Shown: piece after piece, positions 1-9,097 of the stretch
How the letters are laid out: the number at the start of each line of letters is the position of its first letter
How positions within the stretch are numbered: position 1 is the first letter of the stretch
Assembly: GCA_002426795.1 (NCBI GenBank)
Contig: DINQ01000004.1
Location: 62,001-126,000, forward strand
Length of the DNA: 64,000 nt
Reading direction: 5' to 3'
Source of the DNA: Bacteroidales bacterium UBA5536
GTDB taxonomy: Bacteria > Bacteroidota > Bacteroidia > Bacteroidales > F082
The notes under the pieces: generated by a model
Databases searched by the model: none
The model's input: the letters and a program-made list of their open reading frames with translations, nothing else
Told to the model about the DNA's origin: nothing
Program-made: the position numbers and the translations under genes

Positions 1-2
1 AA

Positions 3-260
3 CCACTCGACAATACGCTTTTGCAATCTGTTTTCAGTGAATATCAGCAAATAATTACAGTTGAAGACAGCGTAATTCAAGGTGGCATGGGCAGTGCGCT
101 GATGGAATGGGCTCAGGATCATGGATTTTCGAATCCCATCATTCGCTTGGGTATTCCCGATCAGTTTATTGCCCATGGCAAACCTGATGAGCTGCATGAA
201 GATTGTGGTTTTGATGTGGTATCAATCAAGAACAAAATCAAAGCTGTTTATCTTCAATAA
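3..260 (+). CDS. dxs: 1-deoxy-D-xylulose-5-phosphate synthase, C-terminal fragment
   Basis: This is the last 85 codons of a gene that begins before the window; the frame is open to the left edge. The visible part matches the C-terminal transketolase domain of DXS: the ITVEDSVIQGGMGSAL stretch, then RLGIPDQFIAHG and a HEDCGFD segment near the end. DXS condenses pyruvate and glyceraldehyde-3-phosphate in the first step of the MEP isoprenoid pathway, in the cytoplasm. The TTG at 21 is not a real start because coding sequence continues upstream of it. Related transketolase-like enzymes share this domain, but the motif wording fits DXS best. Confidence 0.85.
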   Translation, partial: PLDNTLLQSVFSEYQQIITVEDSVIQGGMGSALMEWAQDHGFSNPIIRLGIPDQFIAHGKPDELHEDCGFDVVSIKNKIKAVYLQ

Positions 261-280
261 TCAATAAACTTTGATATTAC

Positions 281-1057
281 ATGAGCAAAACTGAACGCAT
301 CATCTATTTATCGGCTTCAGTTTTAGGCTATTTTTTCATCTCTTTTCTTTATTTAGGCATACTTGGAAATTTTCTGAAGGACTTGCAAATTAAGATGATT
401 TCGAATATACATGGCATTTCATTTCTGATCATCCTCTGGTATTACTTTCGTTTTATCCATAAGAAAATCAATCAGATTGTCTGGAAAGACTACTTCAGTT
501 TTTCTATCAGTGATATTAAAAAATTTGTTTTTGGGGTTGTGCTTTCGATAATAATAAGCATGATGGCTTATGTTGTTGGATTGCTTTTTAATTTGGAAAG
601 GGATTTTCTTCTGGCCGAAAATAAAAAAACTTTACAAATTTTCTCGAACAACTTTGTGGTTGCATTTGCTGAGGAGCTATTTTTTCGTGGTTTGATTTTC
701 TTTTCGTTATTAAAAATCACCAACCGGATTTTTCTTTCATCAGTTGTAAGCTCCCTGTTTATTGCACTCATCCATTTTGGCTCAATTGACAAGGATTTGG
801 CACTCATTTCCATGCTAAACATTTTTGCTGGAGGACTGGTGTTAAGCTACTTATACTTTTTGTCTGGCAGCATCTGGACTGCCATTGGTTTTCATGCAAT
901 GAACAATTTTTTGGCAGTTGCACCTGACTTTTACAATCAAATAAGTCCGCTTGCTTTTGCAAATCATTTGCTTTTACATTCTGCAATTTTGGTATTTGCC
1001 AGCGCGGTGCTTGTAGTAATTGCCAATCGAAAAAAGCTTGCTCATCAGATGAATTAG
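281..1057 (+). CDS. CPBP family intramembrane glutamic protease
   Basis: A 258-residue polytopic membrane protein of the CPBP (Abi, Rce1-like) family. The family signature is visible as the EE pair at residues 131-132 followed by R136, the HFG motif with H165, and the FHAMNN motif around H205; these are the expected catalytic and metal or water-coordinating positions. About six to eight hydrophobic segments are present. Family members cleave membrane or prenylated substrates, and in bacteria some act in bacteriocin immunity or surface-protein handling; the substrate here is unknown. It begins 20 bases after dxs, so it may be co-transcribed. A second, distinct CPBP protein lies at 36219-37124. 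Confidence 0.85.
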   Translation: MSKTERIIYLSASVLGYFFISFLYLGILGNFLKDLQIKMISNIHGISFLIILWYYFRFIHKKINQIVWKDYFSFSISDIKKFVFGVVLSIIISMMAYVVGLLFNLERDFLLAENKKTLQIFSNNFVVAFAEELFFRGLIFFSLLKITNRIFLSSVVSSLFIALIHFGSIDKDLALISMLNIFAGGLVLSYLYFLSGSIWTAIGFHAMNNFLAVAPDFYNQISPLAFANHLLLHSAILVFASAVLVVIANRKKLAHQMN

Positions 1058-1158
1058 TTCAAGTGTGGAATTGTCACATTTTTTTCTTCAATGACATCCA
1101 AATTTCATTTCAACAAGCTTTTTCTATCTTTACGCTTCATTTTCATCAAGTTAAAAAT

Positions 1159-3084
1159 ATGGGCAGAAGGTTAAGCGTATTAATGGTGTTTGTTATTTTG
1201 AGTCTTCTGGCTCAAGCTCAACAATTTGACGCCAATAGTCTTGAGGTTAAGCTGCCCAGGGTGATTGTGAGCAATGTTTCACAAACGATCACGCTTAAAC
1301 TTTCGAACGATAGTCTGTTAAGTACTTTTGAGGGTGTTGAAAAAGTAATCCAATTCAATGGAGCCTTGATTCCTGTGACATTTCATCTTGGCGAAGCCAG
1401 TTTCCAACACAATTTCCCAAAAGAACAAAACCTTAATATAGCTGTCGATGGTTTTTCATGGGCCAAAGATGTTAGTCCCATTCCGCTTTGGATGTCGATC
1501 TTACCCCCACTCATTGCCATTCTTATGGCTTTATTGCTGCGTGAGGTGTTTGTAGCACTTTTTATCGGTATTCTTACCGGAACAACCATCATGTATTATT
1601 ACCAGGGATACACACTCTTTGTTGCTGTATTTAGGGGACTGATGGCAATTATCGATACTTACCTGATGGATTCCCTGCTCGATCGCGGTCATATGTCGAT
1701 CATCATTTTCAGTATGGTAATTGGTGGAATGGTGCATCTGATTACGCGTAATGGTGGCATGAATGGCGTGGTGAACCGCCTGTCGAAATACGCCAAAGAT
1801 GCACGCTCCGGGCAATTTGTCACCTGGTTATTGGGTGTGGCTATTTTTTTTGATGATTATGCCAATACACTGGTAGTTGGCAACACCATGCGACCTGTAA
1901 CTGACCGCTTGCGCATCTCACGCGAAAAACTGGCTTACCTGGTCGATTCCACTGCTGCCCCGGTGGCAGCCACAGCCTTTGTAACTACCTGGATTGGCGC
2001 TGAGCTGAGTTATATTCAGGATGGCATCAAAACAATCGGACTCGACGAATCAGCCTATACTGTTTTTTTCAATTCGCTTTCTTTCAGTTATTACCCATTT
2101 CTTACCCTGGGTTTTATGCTACTTTTGATTTGGGTAAAACGTGATTTTGGGCCTATGTTTCATGCTGAAAAAAAGGCCAGATCAGGCAGCCCGGATGCAG
2201 GTGCTATCGATCCAAAACAGCTAAAAGAAACGGACGCTTTGTTGGCTGTTCCTGCTGAAAAATCCAGGGCCTTTAATGCAGTTTTCCCTGTGCTTATCAT
2301 TGTCTTTGGAACAATTGCGGGTTTGCTGTTCACAGGATGGAATGAACAGGTGTGGCAAGATGAAACCATCAGTTTTTCGCATAAGATCAGCACAATAATT
2401 GGTAATGCCGATTCCTATTCGGCTTTGCTTTGGTCGTCACTATCGGCTATGCTTGTTGCCGTGTTATTAACTATTTCCCAGCGTTTGCTCAGCCTCAAAG
2501 AAACAATCGAAAGTCTGGTTGACGGCTTCAAAATGATGTTGACAGCCATCCTGATCCTAACATTGGCCTGGACAGTAGCTTTGGTAACCGACCATATGCA
2601 TACCGCTGATTTTATTTCGCAAGGATTGCAAAACCTTTCTTTTTCGCCTTATCTGGTTCCGGCCCTAACCTTTGTTTTGGCTGCACTTGTTTCGTTTTCG
2701 ACAGGATCGAGCTGGGGAACAATGGCTATTTTGTATCCCTTGATTCTTCCAACCTCATGGTTACTTACCCAGGATTCAGGATTGGATTATGATGCTTCAA
2801 TGGTTATTTTTCACAATGTTGTTTCTTCTGTATTGGCAGGCTCGGTGATGGGCGATCATTGTTCCCCTATTTCCGATACCACCATCCTGAGCTCTCTAGC
2901 CAGTTCGTGCAACCACATCGACCACGTACGCACCCAGCTTCCCTATGCGCTAACTGTGGGATCGGTAGCTGTCATTTTCGGAACCATCCCTGCTGCTTTC
3001 GGAATCAATGTGCTGATTCTTTTCCCCATTGCCATGCTGGTACTGGCTGTTATCATCCGTTTTTACGGGAAGAAAACTGAATAG
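1159..3084 (+). CDS. NhaC-type Na+/H+ antiporter with N-terminal signal peptide and periplasmic domain
   Basis: The frame is open from 1063, but the ATG at 1159 starts a good signal peptide (MGRRLSVLMVFVILSLLAQA), so 641 residues is the better call. After the signal come about 85 soluble, beta-rich residues (roughly 22-107), and then a 12-or-more-segment membrane domain of the NhaC/ion-transporter superfamily. Motifs typical of the family are FFDDYANTLVVG, the STAAPVAATAFVTTWIG segment, FSTGSSWGTMAIL, and VMGDHCSPISDTTI. The role would be sodium/proton (or carboxylate/sodium) exchange at the inner membrane. A -7-like element (TATCTTTA) lies about 30 bases before the start. Substrate specificity cannot be told from sequence. 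Confidence 0.85.
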   Translation: MGRRLSVLMVFVILSLLAQAQQFDANSLEVKLPRVIVSNVSQTITLKLSNDSLLSTFEGVEKVIQFNGALIPVTFHLGEASFQHNFPKEQNLNIAVDGFSWAKDVSPIPLWMSILPPLIAILMALLLREVFVALFIGILTGTTIMYYYQGYTLFVAVFRGLMAIIDTYLMDSLLDRGHMSIIIFSMVIGGMVHLITRNGGMNGVVNRLSKYAKDARSGQFVTWLLGVAIFFDDYANTLVVGNTMRPVTDRLRISREKLAYLVDSTAAPVAATAFVTTWIGAELSYIQDGIKTIGLDESAYTVFFNSLSFSYYPFLTLGFMLLLIWVKRDFGPMFHAEKKARSGSPDAGAIDPKQLKETDALLAVPAEKSRAFNAVFPVLIIVFGTIAGLLFTGWNEQVWQDETISFSHKISTIIGNADSYSALLWSSLSAMLVAVLLTISQRLLSLKETIESLVDGFKMMLTAILILTLAWTVALVTDHMHTADFISQGLQNLSFSPYLVPALTFVLAALVSFSTGSSWGTMAILYPLILPTSWLLTQDSGLDYDASMVIFHNVVSSVLAGSVMGDHCSPISDTTILSSLASSCNHIDHVRTQLPYALTVGSVAVIFGTIPAAFGINVLILFPIAMLVLAVIIRFYGKKTE

Positions 3085-3207
3085 TTCAAAAAATGAATTG
3101 ATTTTAAATTGCTTAATGATTTTTTTGTAATTGGTTTGCAATTAAAAAAAGATTATTTTCGTTGAAAGTCTGTGCCGGTTAGCATGGTTTAAAAGTCAAA
3201 AATCCTG

Positions 3208-4341
3208 ATGAAAACAAAATCTATTTTTGCGTCAAATATTCCATCTTTTGCTGAAGAACTCAACACTTTAGTTTCATCCGATTTCCATCCAACCTTATGC
3301 GTGGTGTTTGCCTCGGTTGCGACTGGTATTTCAAGGCTTCAGCAACTCTTTCAGCAGTATAATATTACGATGGTCGGGGCAAGCAGCTGTGGTGAGATTG
3401 TTTCGGATGGAAAGCATACATTCATTCTGGAAGAATCGATCGTAGCAGTTTTTTTTGATATTCAGCCCGATGCTTTTGCTGTTTTCATCAAGGAAAAGGG
3501 CTCTCTTTCCGACCATGAATTAGGTAAAACAGCTGCAGCAGATGCACAGGAGCAGTTTATTCAACCAGGCTTGATTGTGCTTGGCAGTGGATTAAGGTTG
3601 AATGGTCAGGCACTTGTTGAGGGATTGGCGGAAACTCTTGGCGCAGAAACTCCCCTATATGGCGGACTCGCTGGTGATGACGCCCATTTTGAAGAAACAT
3701 ATGTATTTACGAATCAGTATATGAGCACAAATGGGGTGTTGATTCTGACATTTGATACGCAAAAGATTGAGATGACCGGCATGGCAACTTCGGGATGGAT
3801 CAGTCTGGGTGCTGACCTGGTTGTTTCAAGTTCAGCCGACAATGTCGTTCATGCGATTGACGGACAACCAGCCCTTGATATGTACCTGCGCTATCTCAGT
3901 GTGAGCGAGGATGACATGCCCTCAATTGGAGTAGAATACCCATTGATGATCAAACGTCCTGACGGAACAGATGCCTTGCGGGCTGTGATGAGCGTGGATA
4001 AAAACACCCGGTCGCTGGTTTTTGCCGGTAGTGTGCCGGAAGGCAGTATTGTCACATTTTCCAGCTCCCCAGGATTTGAAGTGATTGACCATACACGCGG
4101 ACATATTTCCAGTTTTGAATACCCGGGAGAAAAACCTGACTGTTGCCTGATATTTAGCTGTATGGCTCGCCATCTGGCCTTGGGACCGCTGATCTCAGAG
4201 GAAATAGAAGCTGTTAATAACCGCTGGCCGGTTCCCATGGCTGGTTTGTTTACTTATGGCGAAATTGGGAACAATCCCGGGATGAATTGCGACTTTCACA
4301 ATCAAACGTTTACAATGGTTTTGCTGCGTCAAAAAAAGTAA
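3208..4341 (+). CDS. FIST domain sensory protein
   Basis: A 377-residue soluble protein with the FIST_N and FIST_C arrangement. Visible marks are the MVGASSCGEI segment near residue 55, the PLYGGLAGDD segment in the middle and a C-terminal half ending in MAGLFTYGEIGN, where FIST_C proteins typically end. FIST domains are proposed to bind small ligands such as amino acids and are found in signalling proteins. No signal peptide or membrane segment is seen, so it is probably cytoplasmic. Only 14 bases separate it from the hybrid kinase gene downstream, so a ligand sensor and kinase pair made in one operon is the likely reading. Confidence 0.88.
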   Translation: MKTKSIFASNIPSFAEELNTLVSSDFHPTLCVVFASVATGISRLQQLFQQYNITMVGASSCGEIVSDGKHTFILEESIVAVFFDIQPDAFAVFIKEKGSLSDHELGKTAAADAQEQFIQPGLIVLGSGLRLNGQALVEGLAETLGAETPLYGGLAGDDAHFEETYVFTNQYMSTNGVLILTFDTQKIEMTGMATSGWISLGADLVVSSSADNVVHAIDGQPALDMYLRYLSVSEDDMPSIGVEYPLMIKRPDGTDALRAVMSVDKNTRSLVFAGSVPEGSIVTFSSSPGFEVIDHTRGHISSFEYPGEKPDCCLIFSCMARHLALGPLISEEIEAVNNRWPVPMAGLFTYGEIGNNPGMNCDFHNQTFTMVLLRQKK

Positions 4342-4355
4342 TTAATTGCACAGAA

Positions 4356-6122
4356 ATGCCTGCTCCAATAGACGACATCATCAAACTACTTTCCGGGGAT
4401 GATTCACCCGTTCAGGATGAAAATGCACGGAAAGACCTTGTTTCGCGATTGCAAGGCGTCAAAAAGCAATACCAATTACTGAGCTTTAAAAACGAAAAGC
4501 TTATTAAAGATAAAAACGTATTGCACTCCTTATTGGCACGCACATCAGAAGATCTCAAATCGGCATTAAAGCAACTCAGGCGCAGAGCCGAAGAACTCAA
4601 CACTTTGCTCATTGCCATTCCGGCACTGGTTTATTTCAAAGATCGACAGCTGAACTATGTGATTGTAAACAAGTCTTTTGAAGAGTTTTCGCATATGCCT
4701 GCCGAACTCATAATTGGCCGAAATGCCGCACAGATATTTGAGCAATACAAAACCGATGCTTACGAGGCAGAAGAAAAAAAGGTGATTGAGAAAGGTAATC
4801 CAATTTATGAAATTGAGGAAAGCTTTAACCTGAACGAGCGACAGGTTATATTGATGACAAACCTTGCCCCCGTGAAAAATAGTGTGGGAAGCACCATCGG
4901 ACTGGTTGGTGTTTCGTGGGATATTACGGAGCAAAAGAAGTTTCAGATTGAACTCAAAAAAGCCAAAGAAGCTGCTGAGGCTGGAACGCTGGCAAAATCT
5001 GAGTTTCTGGCTACCATGAGTCATGAAATCAGAACGCCACTCAACGGCATTATTGGCATGTCGCAAATCCTGTCAAATCAGTTAAAAGAACCTACAAACC
5101 GCGAACACCTTGATATCATTATTGCTTCAGGTCAAAGCTTGCTTGCACTTGTAAACGACATACTCGATTTTTCAAAAATCGAAGCTGGCATGCTCAATAT
5201 GGAAAACACTGATTTTGAATTCCGTCAATTAATTCAGGAATTGGAATCGCTTTTTACTTTCAAGACAAAAGAAAAGGGGCTCTCGCTACAGACCAGGCTA
5301 TCTTCCAAAATACCAAAATACCTGAATGGAGATCCACATCGGTTTAAGCAGATCTTATTGAATCTCATTAACAATGCGATTAAATTTACCGAGAAAGGAA
5401 ATGTTACCATTGAAATAAAAACACTTAAAAGCAGTCATCCTGATAAGGTCCTCATTAAAACCATAGTTACCGATACAGGTATTGGCATTCGGGAAGAGCA
5501 GCTTTCAAAATTGTTTCAGAATTTTGAACAGCTTGATGCCTCAAACACCAGAAAATATGGCGGTACGGGCCTGGGATTAGCGATCTCAAAAAAGCTCGCC
5601 GAAATGATGGGAGGCGAAATTGGCGTAAAAAGCTCATTTGGAAACGGTTCTACATTTTGGTTTGTCATTCCCTTCAAAAAGGCGCAGAATGAGCATCCCA
5701 AAATGCAGAAAAAAATTCTTGAAGAACAATCATCAAATCGCAAACTAAAAATATTGCTTGCCGAAGACAACCTGATCAACCAAAAAGTAGCAGCATACAG
5801 CTTGCATCAAATGGGTCATCAGGTGGTCATTGCAAACAACGGGAAAGAAGCAGTTGAAAAGTACAACTCCAACCAGTTCGATCTTATTCTGATGGACGTT
5901 CAAATGCCCGAAATGAGTGGTTTTGAGGCAACACGTGCCATCAGAAAAATTGAAAACCAAAGCCCTGGCAGTAAACACATCCCCATTTTAGCACTGACAG
6001 CTAATGCCATGAAGGGCGATATGGAGCAATGCATCGCATCGGGGATGGATGCCTACCTCAGCAAGCCTTTTCAACAAGAAGAACTCAATCACTTCATTCA
6101 GGTAAACAGCATGCTTTTATAA
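4356..6122 (+). CDS. Soluble hybrid sensor histidine kinase (PAS-HisKA-HATPase-REC)
   Basis: I place the start at ATG 4356 (588 residues); the earlier ATG at 4287 lies inside the FIST gene. Order of parts: N-terminal helical or coiled-coil region (about 1-80), PAS domain (about 84-194), HisKA with the FLATMSHEIRTPLNG box and phosphoacceptor H223, HATPase with N box (NLINNAIKF), DTGIG and GGTGLGLA, and a receiver domain from about 464 with phosphoacceptor D514 in ILMDVQMPEM. There is no transmembrane segment, DNA-binding domain or HPt domain, so the output must be another protein. It follows the FIST gene by 14 bases. Such kinase-receiver hybrids are common in Bacteroidota. Confidence 0.92.
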   Translation: MPAPIDDIIKLLSGDDSPVQDENARKDLVSRLQGVKKQYQLLSFKNEKLIKDKNVLHSLLARTSEDLKSALKQLRRRAEELNTLLIAIPALVYFKDRQLNYVIVNKSFEEFSHMPAELIIGRNAAQIFEQYKTDAYEAEEKKVIEKGNPIYEIEESFNLNERQVILMTNLAPVKNSVGSTIGLVGVSWDITEQKKFQIELKKAKEAAEAGTLAKSEFLATMSHEIRTPLNGIIGMSQILSNQLKEPTNREHLDIIIASGQSLLALVNDILDFSKIEAGMLNMENTDFEFRQLIQELESLFTFKTKEKGLSLQTRLSSKIPKYLNGDPHRFKQILLNLINNAIKFTEKGNVTIEIKTLKSSHPDKVLIKTIVTDTGIGIREEQLSKLFQNFEQLDASNTRKYGGTGLGLAISKKLAEMMGGEIGVKSSFGNGSTFWFVIPFKKAQNEHPKMQKKILEEQSSNRKLKILLAEDNLINQKVAAYSLHQMGHQVVIANNGKEAVEKYNSNQFDLILMDVQMPEMSGFEATRAIRKIENQSPGSKHIPILALTANAMKGDMEQCIASGMDAYLSKPFQQEELNHFIQVNSMLL

Positions 6123-6160
6123 GTCTTTTGGTTACATTTGCCACACAAAAAACCAAAAGC

Positions 6161-6949
6161 ATGAATTGGATCGACATCACAGCACTGGTCGTTTCCGGAA
6201 CCCTGGTCGGCTTCATCAATACCCTTGCCGGAGGCGGCACAATTATTTCTCTTACCGTTTTCATGCTAATGGGACTGCCGATCGACATTGCAAACGGCAC
6301 CAACCGTATTGCTGTCATTCTGCAGAATGTAACCTCGGTTCAGGCCTTCCACAAGAAAAAAATGCTCGACCTTAAAAAAGGGACCTGGCTTGCTATTCCT
6401 GCTGTAGTTGGCTCAATCATAGGCGCCCAGCTTGCCGTTGACATCGACCGAGAAGCCTTTAAAAAAGCCATTGCCATTGTGATGTTGATGATGATATTCT
6501 TTATGTTTTTCAAACCTTCGAAGTTCCTTTATGGTCGCGAAGATTTGATGAAGAAAAAAGTAAGCTGGATTCAGGTCATTATCTTTTTTGCCATCGGTAT
6601 TTATGGCGGTATGTTTCAGGTGGGTGTAGGATATTTTCTGCTAACGGCCCTTGTGCTTGGCGCTGGTCTTGATTTGGTGCGGGCCAATGCTGTAAAAGTA
6701 TGGATTGTGCTTTTGTATACCGTGTTTGCTCTTGCAGTTTTTGTGATGAATGGCGCGGTCAACTGGAAGTTTGGCCTCATTCATGCCATAGGCAATGTGA
6801 TTGGCGCTTATGTTGCTTCACATATGGCAATCAGCAAAGGTGTAGCTTTTGTAAAGTGGGTCATCATTATTGTGATTATTATTACTTCTGCCCAGTTGCT
6901 TGGCATATATGACCTCAATGAAATACTGGGTGCTTTTCTGAAAAAATAA
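6161..6949 (+). CDS. TSUP (TauE/SafE) family transporter
   Basis: A 262-residue membrane protein of the TSUP family, which exports or imports sulfite, sulfoacetate and other organic sulfur or carboxylate anions. ATG 6161 is chosen because the protein then begins directly at the first membrane helix (MNWIDITALVVSGTLVGF); the frame is open further upstream, but inside the kinase gene. Two-fold repeated family signatures are seen: GFINTLAGGGTIISL followed by a TNR motif in the first half and YGGMFQVGVGYFLL in the second. About eight helices are expected. The next gene follows after 7 bases. The substrate cannot be assigned. Confidence 0.87.
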   Translation: MNWIDITALVVSGTLVGFINTLAGGGTIISLTVFMLMGLPIDIANGTNRIAVILQNVTSVQAFHKKKMLDLKKGTWLAIPAVVGSIIGAQLAVDIDREAFKKAIAIVMLMMIFFMFFKPSKFLYGREDLMKKKVSWIQVIIFFAIGIYGGMFQVGVGYFLLTALVLGAGLDLVRANAVKVWIVLLYTVFALAVFVMNGAVNWKFGLIHAIGNVIGAYVASHMAISKGVAFVKWVIIIVIIITSAQLLGIYDLNEILGAFLKK

Positions 6950-6956
6950 ACTATCC

Positions 6957-8015
6957 ATGAGCGATAAAAACGAATCTTCTATCTCCCATAATTTTAATCA
7001 TCTGTTTTCATTTGCATGGCTGATTTTCCTATTTTTATTAATGGGTAGCTGTAACAGAAAGACAGAACAGATCAGACCAGCTTATGCCATGGCCATACAT
7101 GGTGGTGCCGGTGTAATCAAACCTGAAAACATGACGACATCAATGGATTCAGCATACCGGGCTGCACTTTCAGAAGCATTGAAGAAAGGTGAGGATATCC
7201 TGAAAAATGGAGGAACCAGCATTGATGCAGTTACAACTGCAATTACATTTATGGAAGATTCCCCCTTGTTCAATGCGGGGAAAGGCGCTGTTTTTAACGA
7301 AGCAGGTCAGATTGAACACGATGCATCTGTCATGGAAGGGAAAGACCATGGAGCTGGAGCCGTAGGCGCTGTGCGAAACATCAAAAACCCCGTTCTTGCT
7401 GCCAGAAAAGTGATGGAAGATGGCCGCCATGTGTTTTTAGTGAGTCAGGGAGCTGAGAAATTTGCCGCAACATCAGGGCTTGTTCCTGTTGACCCAAGCT
7501 ACTTTTTTACCCAAAAGCAATGGGATAAATATGAAAAAACAGCAGCAACCCAACTTGAACGTGAATTTGAGTTAAACTCAAAACACGGGACTGTCGGAGC
7601 CGTTGCACTTGATCAGGAAGGGAACCTGGCTGCAGGAACATCGACAGGCGGCATGCATTTTAAGCGTGTGGATCGCCTTGGCGACTCGCCTGTGATTGGC
7701 GCCGGAACTTATGCCGACAATGAAAGCTGCGCCGTTTCAGCCACAGGTCATGGAGAATATTTTATAAAAAATGCTGTGGCATATGATATTTCAGCGCGTA
7801 TGCGCTATGCCGGTCAGTCGCTGGAAGAAGCAAGTGATTTTGTCATCATGGATAAACTGCAAAAACTTGATGCAGGCGGCGGAATCATTGCAATTGACCA
7901 CTTTGGCAACATCAGTTTAAAGTTCAATACACCTGGCATGTTCAGGGCATCGGTTAAAGCCGGGGAGCCCATGCAGGTGCGCATCTACACGGATGAGTTA
8001 GAAAAAAAAGAATAA
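6957..8015 (+). CDS. Isoaspartyl peptidase / L-asparaginase (Ntn hydrolase), predicted lipoprotein
   Basis: A 352-residue enzyme of the plant-type asparaginase family, made as a precursor that cleaves itself before threonine. The autocleavage site is G211-T212 in the KHGTVGAVALD segment, with T212 the nucleophile; the GTSTGG motif and the early AIHGGAG motif are intact. The family hydrolyses asparagine and beta-aspartyl dipeptides. The N terminus carries a hydrophobic stretch and a lipobox, LMGSC with C32, so the enzyme is probably attached to a membrane on the periplasmic side. It is 7 bases from the transporter gene upstream. An unrelated cytoplasmic-type asparaginase is encoded at 42188-43228. 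Confidence 0.9.
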   Translation: MSDKNESSISHNFNHLFSFAWLIFLFLLMGSCNRKTEQIRPAYAMAIHGGAGVIKPENMTTSMDSAYRAALSEALKKGEDILKNGGTSIDAVTTAITFMEDSPLFNAGKGAVFNEAGQIEHDASVMEGKDHGAGAVGAVRNIKNPVLAARKVMEDGRHVFLVSQGAEKFAATSGLVPVDPSYFFTQKQWDKYEKTAATQLEREFELNSKHGTVGAVALDQEGNLAAGTSTGGMHFKRVDRLGDSPVIGAGTYADNESCAVSATGHGEYFIKNAVAYDISARMRYAGQSLEEASDFVIMDKLQKLDAGGGIIAIDHFGNISLKFNTPGMFRASVKAGEPMQVRIYTDELEKKE

Positions 8016-8026
8016 AAAAGCTGATT

Positions 8027-8539
8027 TCAGCCCTTCTGTCCTTCGTAGTGCTGAATCTCGTCGTTAGCAAACTCCAATTTTACACCAGCTTCAGCAAACA
8101 TGGCTTCCGATTCGGCGCCGGCATGGTATTTTCTTTCGCAAACAACCCTTTCAATTCCGCAGTTGATGATAAGCATGGCACAGGTTCTGCAAGGTGTCAT
8201 ACGACAATAAAGCGTACTTCCATCCAGCGCAATTCCCCTGCGTGCTGCCTGCGTAATGGCATTTTGTTCAGCGTGTACCGTTCGCACACAATGTTGTGTG
8301 ACACTGCCATCTTCGTGAATCACTTTTTTCATCAAGTGGCCAACATCATCGCAATGTGCCAGCCCACGCGGAGAACCCACATAACCAGTAACTAAAATTT
8401 GTTTGTCTTTGACAATCACACATCCGCTTCGGCCTCTGTCGCACGTGGCACGGCTCGCAACAGTGTCAGCAAGTTTCAAAAAATAGTCGTCCCAGCTGGG
8501 GCGCAAATAACTTTGTGGGTTGTTTTGGGGGCTTGACAT
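8027..8539 (-). CDS. dCMP (CMP/dCMP-type) deaminase
   Basis: A 170-residue zinc-dependent cytidine/deoxycytidylate deaminase. The start is set at the ATG ending at 8539, one base after the stop of the upstream kinase gene; the open frame beyond it lies inside that gene. The zinc site is visible as H89-A-E91 (E91 the proton shuttle) and the PCRTC motif with C117 and C120. Extra cysteines near residues 33-40 are typical of dCMP deaminases of the ComEB type. It would convert dCMP to dUMP for thymidylate synthesis. Its position directly behind a P-loop kinase gene matches the domain order of AvcD-type antiphage deaminases, so a defence role is possible but not shown. Confidence 0.88.
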   Translation of the reverse strand: MSSPQNNPQSYLRPSWDDYFLKLADTVASRATCDRGRSGCVIVKDKQILVTGYVGSPRGLAHCDDVGHLMKKVIHEDGSVTQHCVRTVHAEQNAITQAARRGIALDGSTLYCRMTPCRTCAMLIINCGIERVVCERKYHAGAESEAMFAEAGVKLEFANDEIQHYEGQKG

Positions 8540-8540
8540 T

Positions 8541-9095
8541 TTATTTGATTGTTTTAAGTGCTTTTTCGACTTGTTCGTAAAGTGCTTCGAAGCCGTTGTT
8601 GTTTTCAAATACAAAATCGGCTTCACGGATACATCCGGCCAAATTTTGCTTATTGGGGTCTGTCGACGTCATTTCGCGTTGCTCATTGTTCAAGAAAGTT
8701 TCAAAGCTCACGGCATCCGTTTCCGATTGCCGCTCGCGAATACGGGCATAGCGCAGTTCGGCGGGCGCATCAACTGCAAACAAGTAAAAGCTTCCCTTCT
8801 TTCGCAGCGAAATGATCTCTCCTACGGTTCTAATACTCTCGATCACACAGGGTTTTCCTTTTTTCATGGCCCGTTCGTACAGACAATCTGTAACATAACT
8901 CGGGCTGTGCTTCTGGCGCAAATCGTTCGCTACTGACGTCATACTATCGCGATTTACTGCCAATTGACGTTTTTCGATTTCTTCGATCAAAAAACTCCTG
9001 ACAGAATAATGGGCAAACTGTTTGGTTTTGACCAGATAGTCGACAATGGTACCTTTTCCTGCTCCCAAAGTTCCTGTTATTCCGATGACCAGCAT
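8541..9095 (-). CDS. P-loop nucleotide kinase-like protein (AAA_18 / dephospho-CoA kinase-like)
   Basis: A 184-residue small P-loop protein. The Walker A motif is at residues 5-16 (GITGTLGAGKGT), followed by a short substrate-binding region, a conserved VIESIR segment that resembles a Walker B or lid-proximal strand, and an Arg-rich lid (RYARIRERQSE). The fold belongs with adenylate kinase and dephospho-CoA kinase relatives; the substrate cannot be read, although nucleotides are the obvious candidate. It lies between the LOG gene (2 bases upstream) and the dCMP deaminase (1 base downstream), so the three are almost certainly one transcript. It lacks the usual CoaE signatures, so I do not call it coaE. 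Confidence 0.75.
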   Translation of the reverse strand: MLVIGITGTLGAGKGTIVDYLVKTKQFAHYSVRSFLIEEIEKRQLAVNRDSMTSVANDLRQKHSPSYVTDCLYERAMKKGKPCVIESIRTVGEIISLRKKGSFYLFAVDAPAELRYARIRERQSETDAVSFETFLNNEQREMTSTDPNKQNLAGCIREADFVFENNNGFEALYEQVEKALKTIK

Positions 9096-9097
9096 AG

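Noticed and set aside
8018..8031. A GCTG/CAGC hairpin followed by T run on the minus strand after the dCMP deaminase gene
   Set aside because: The stem is only four to five base pairs and overlaps the stop codon; too weak to call as a terminator.
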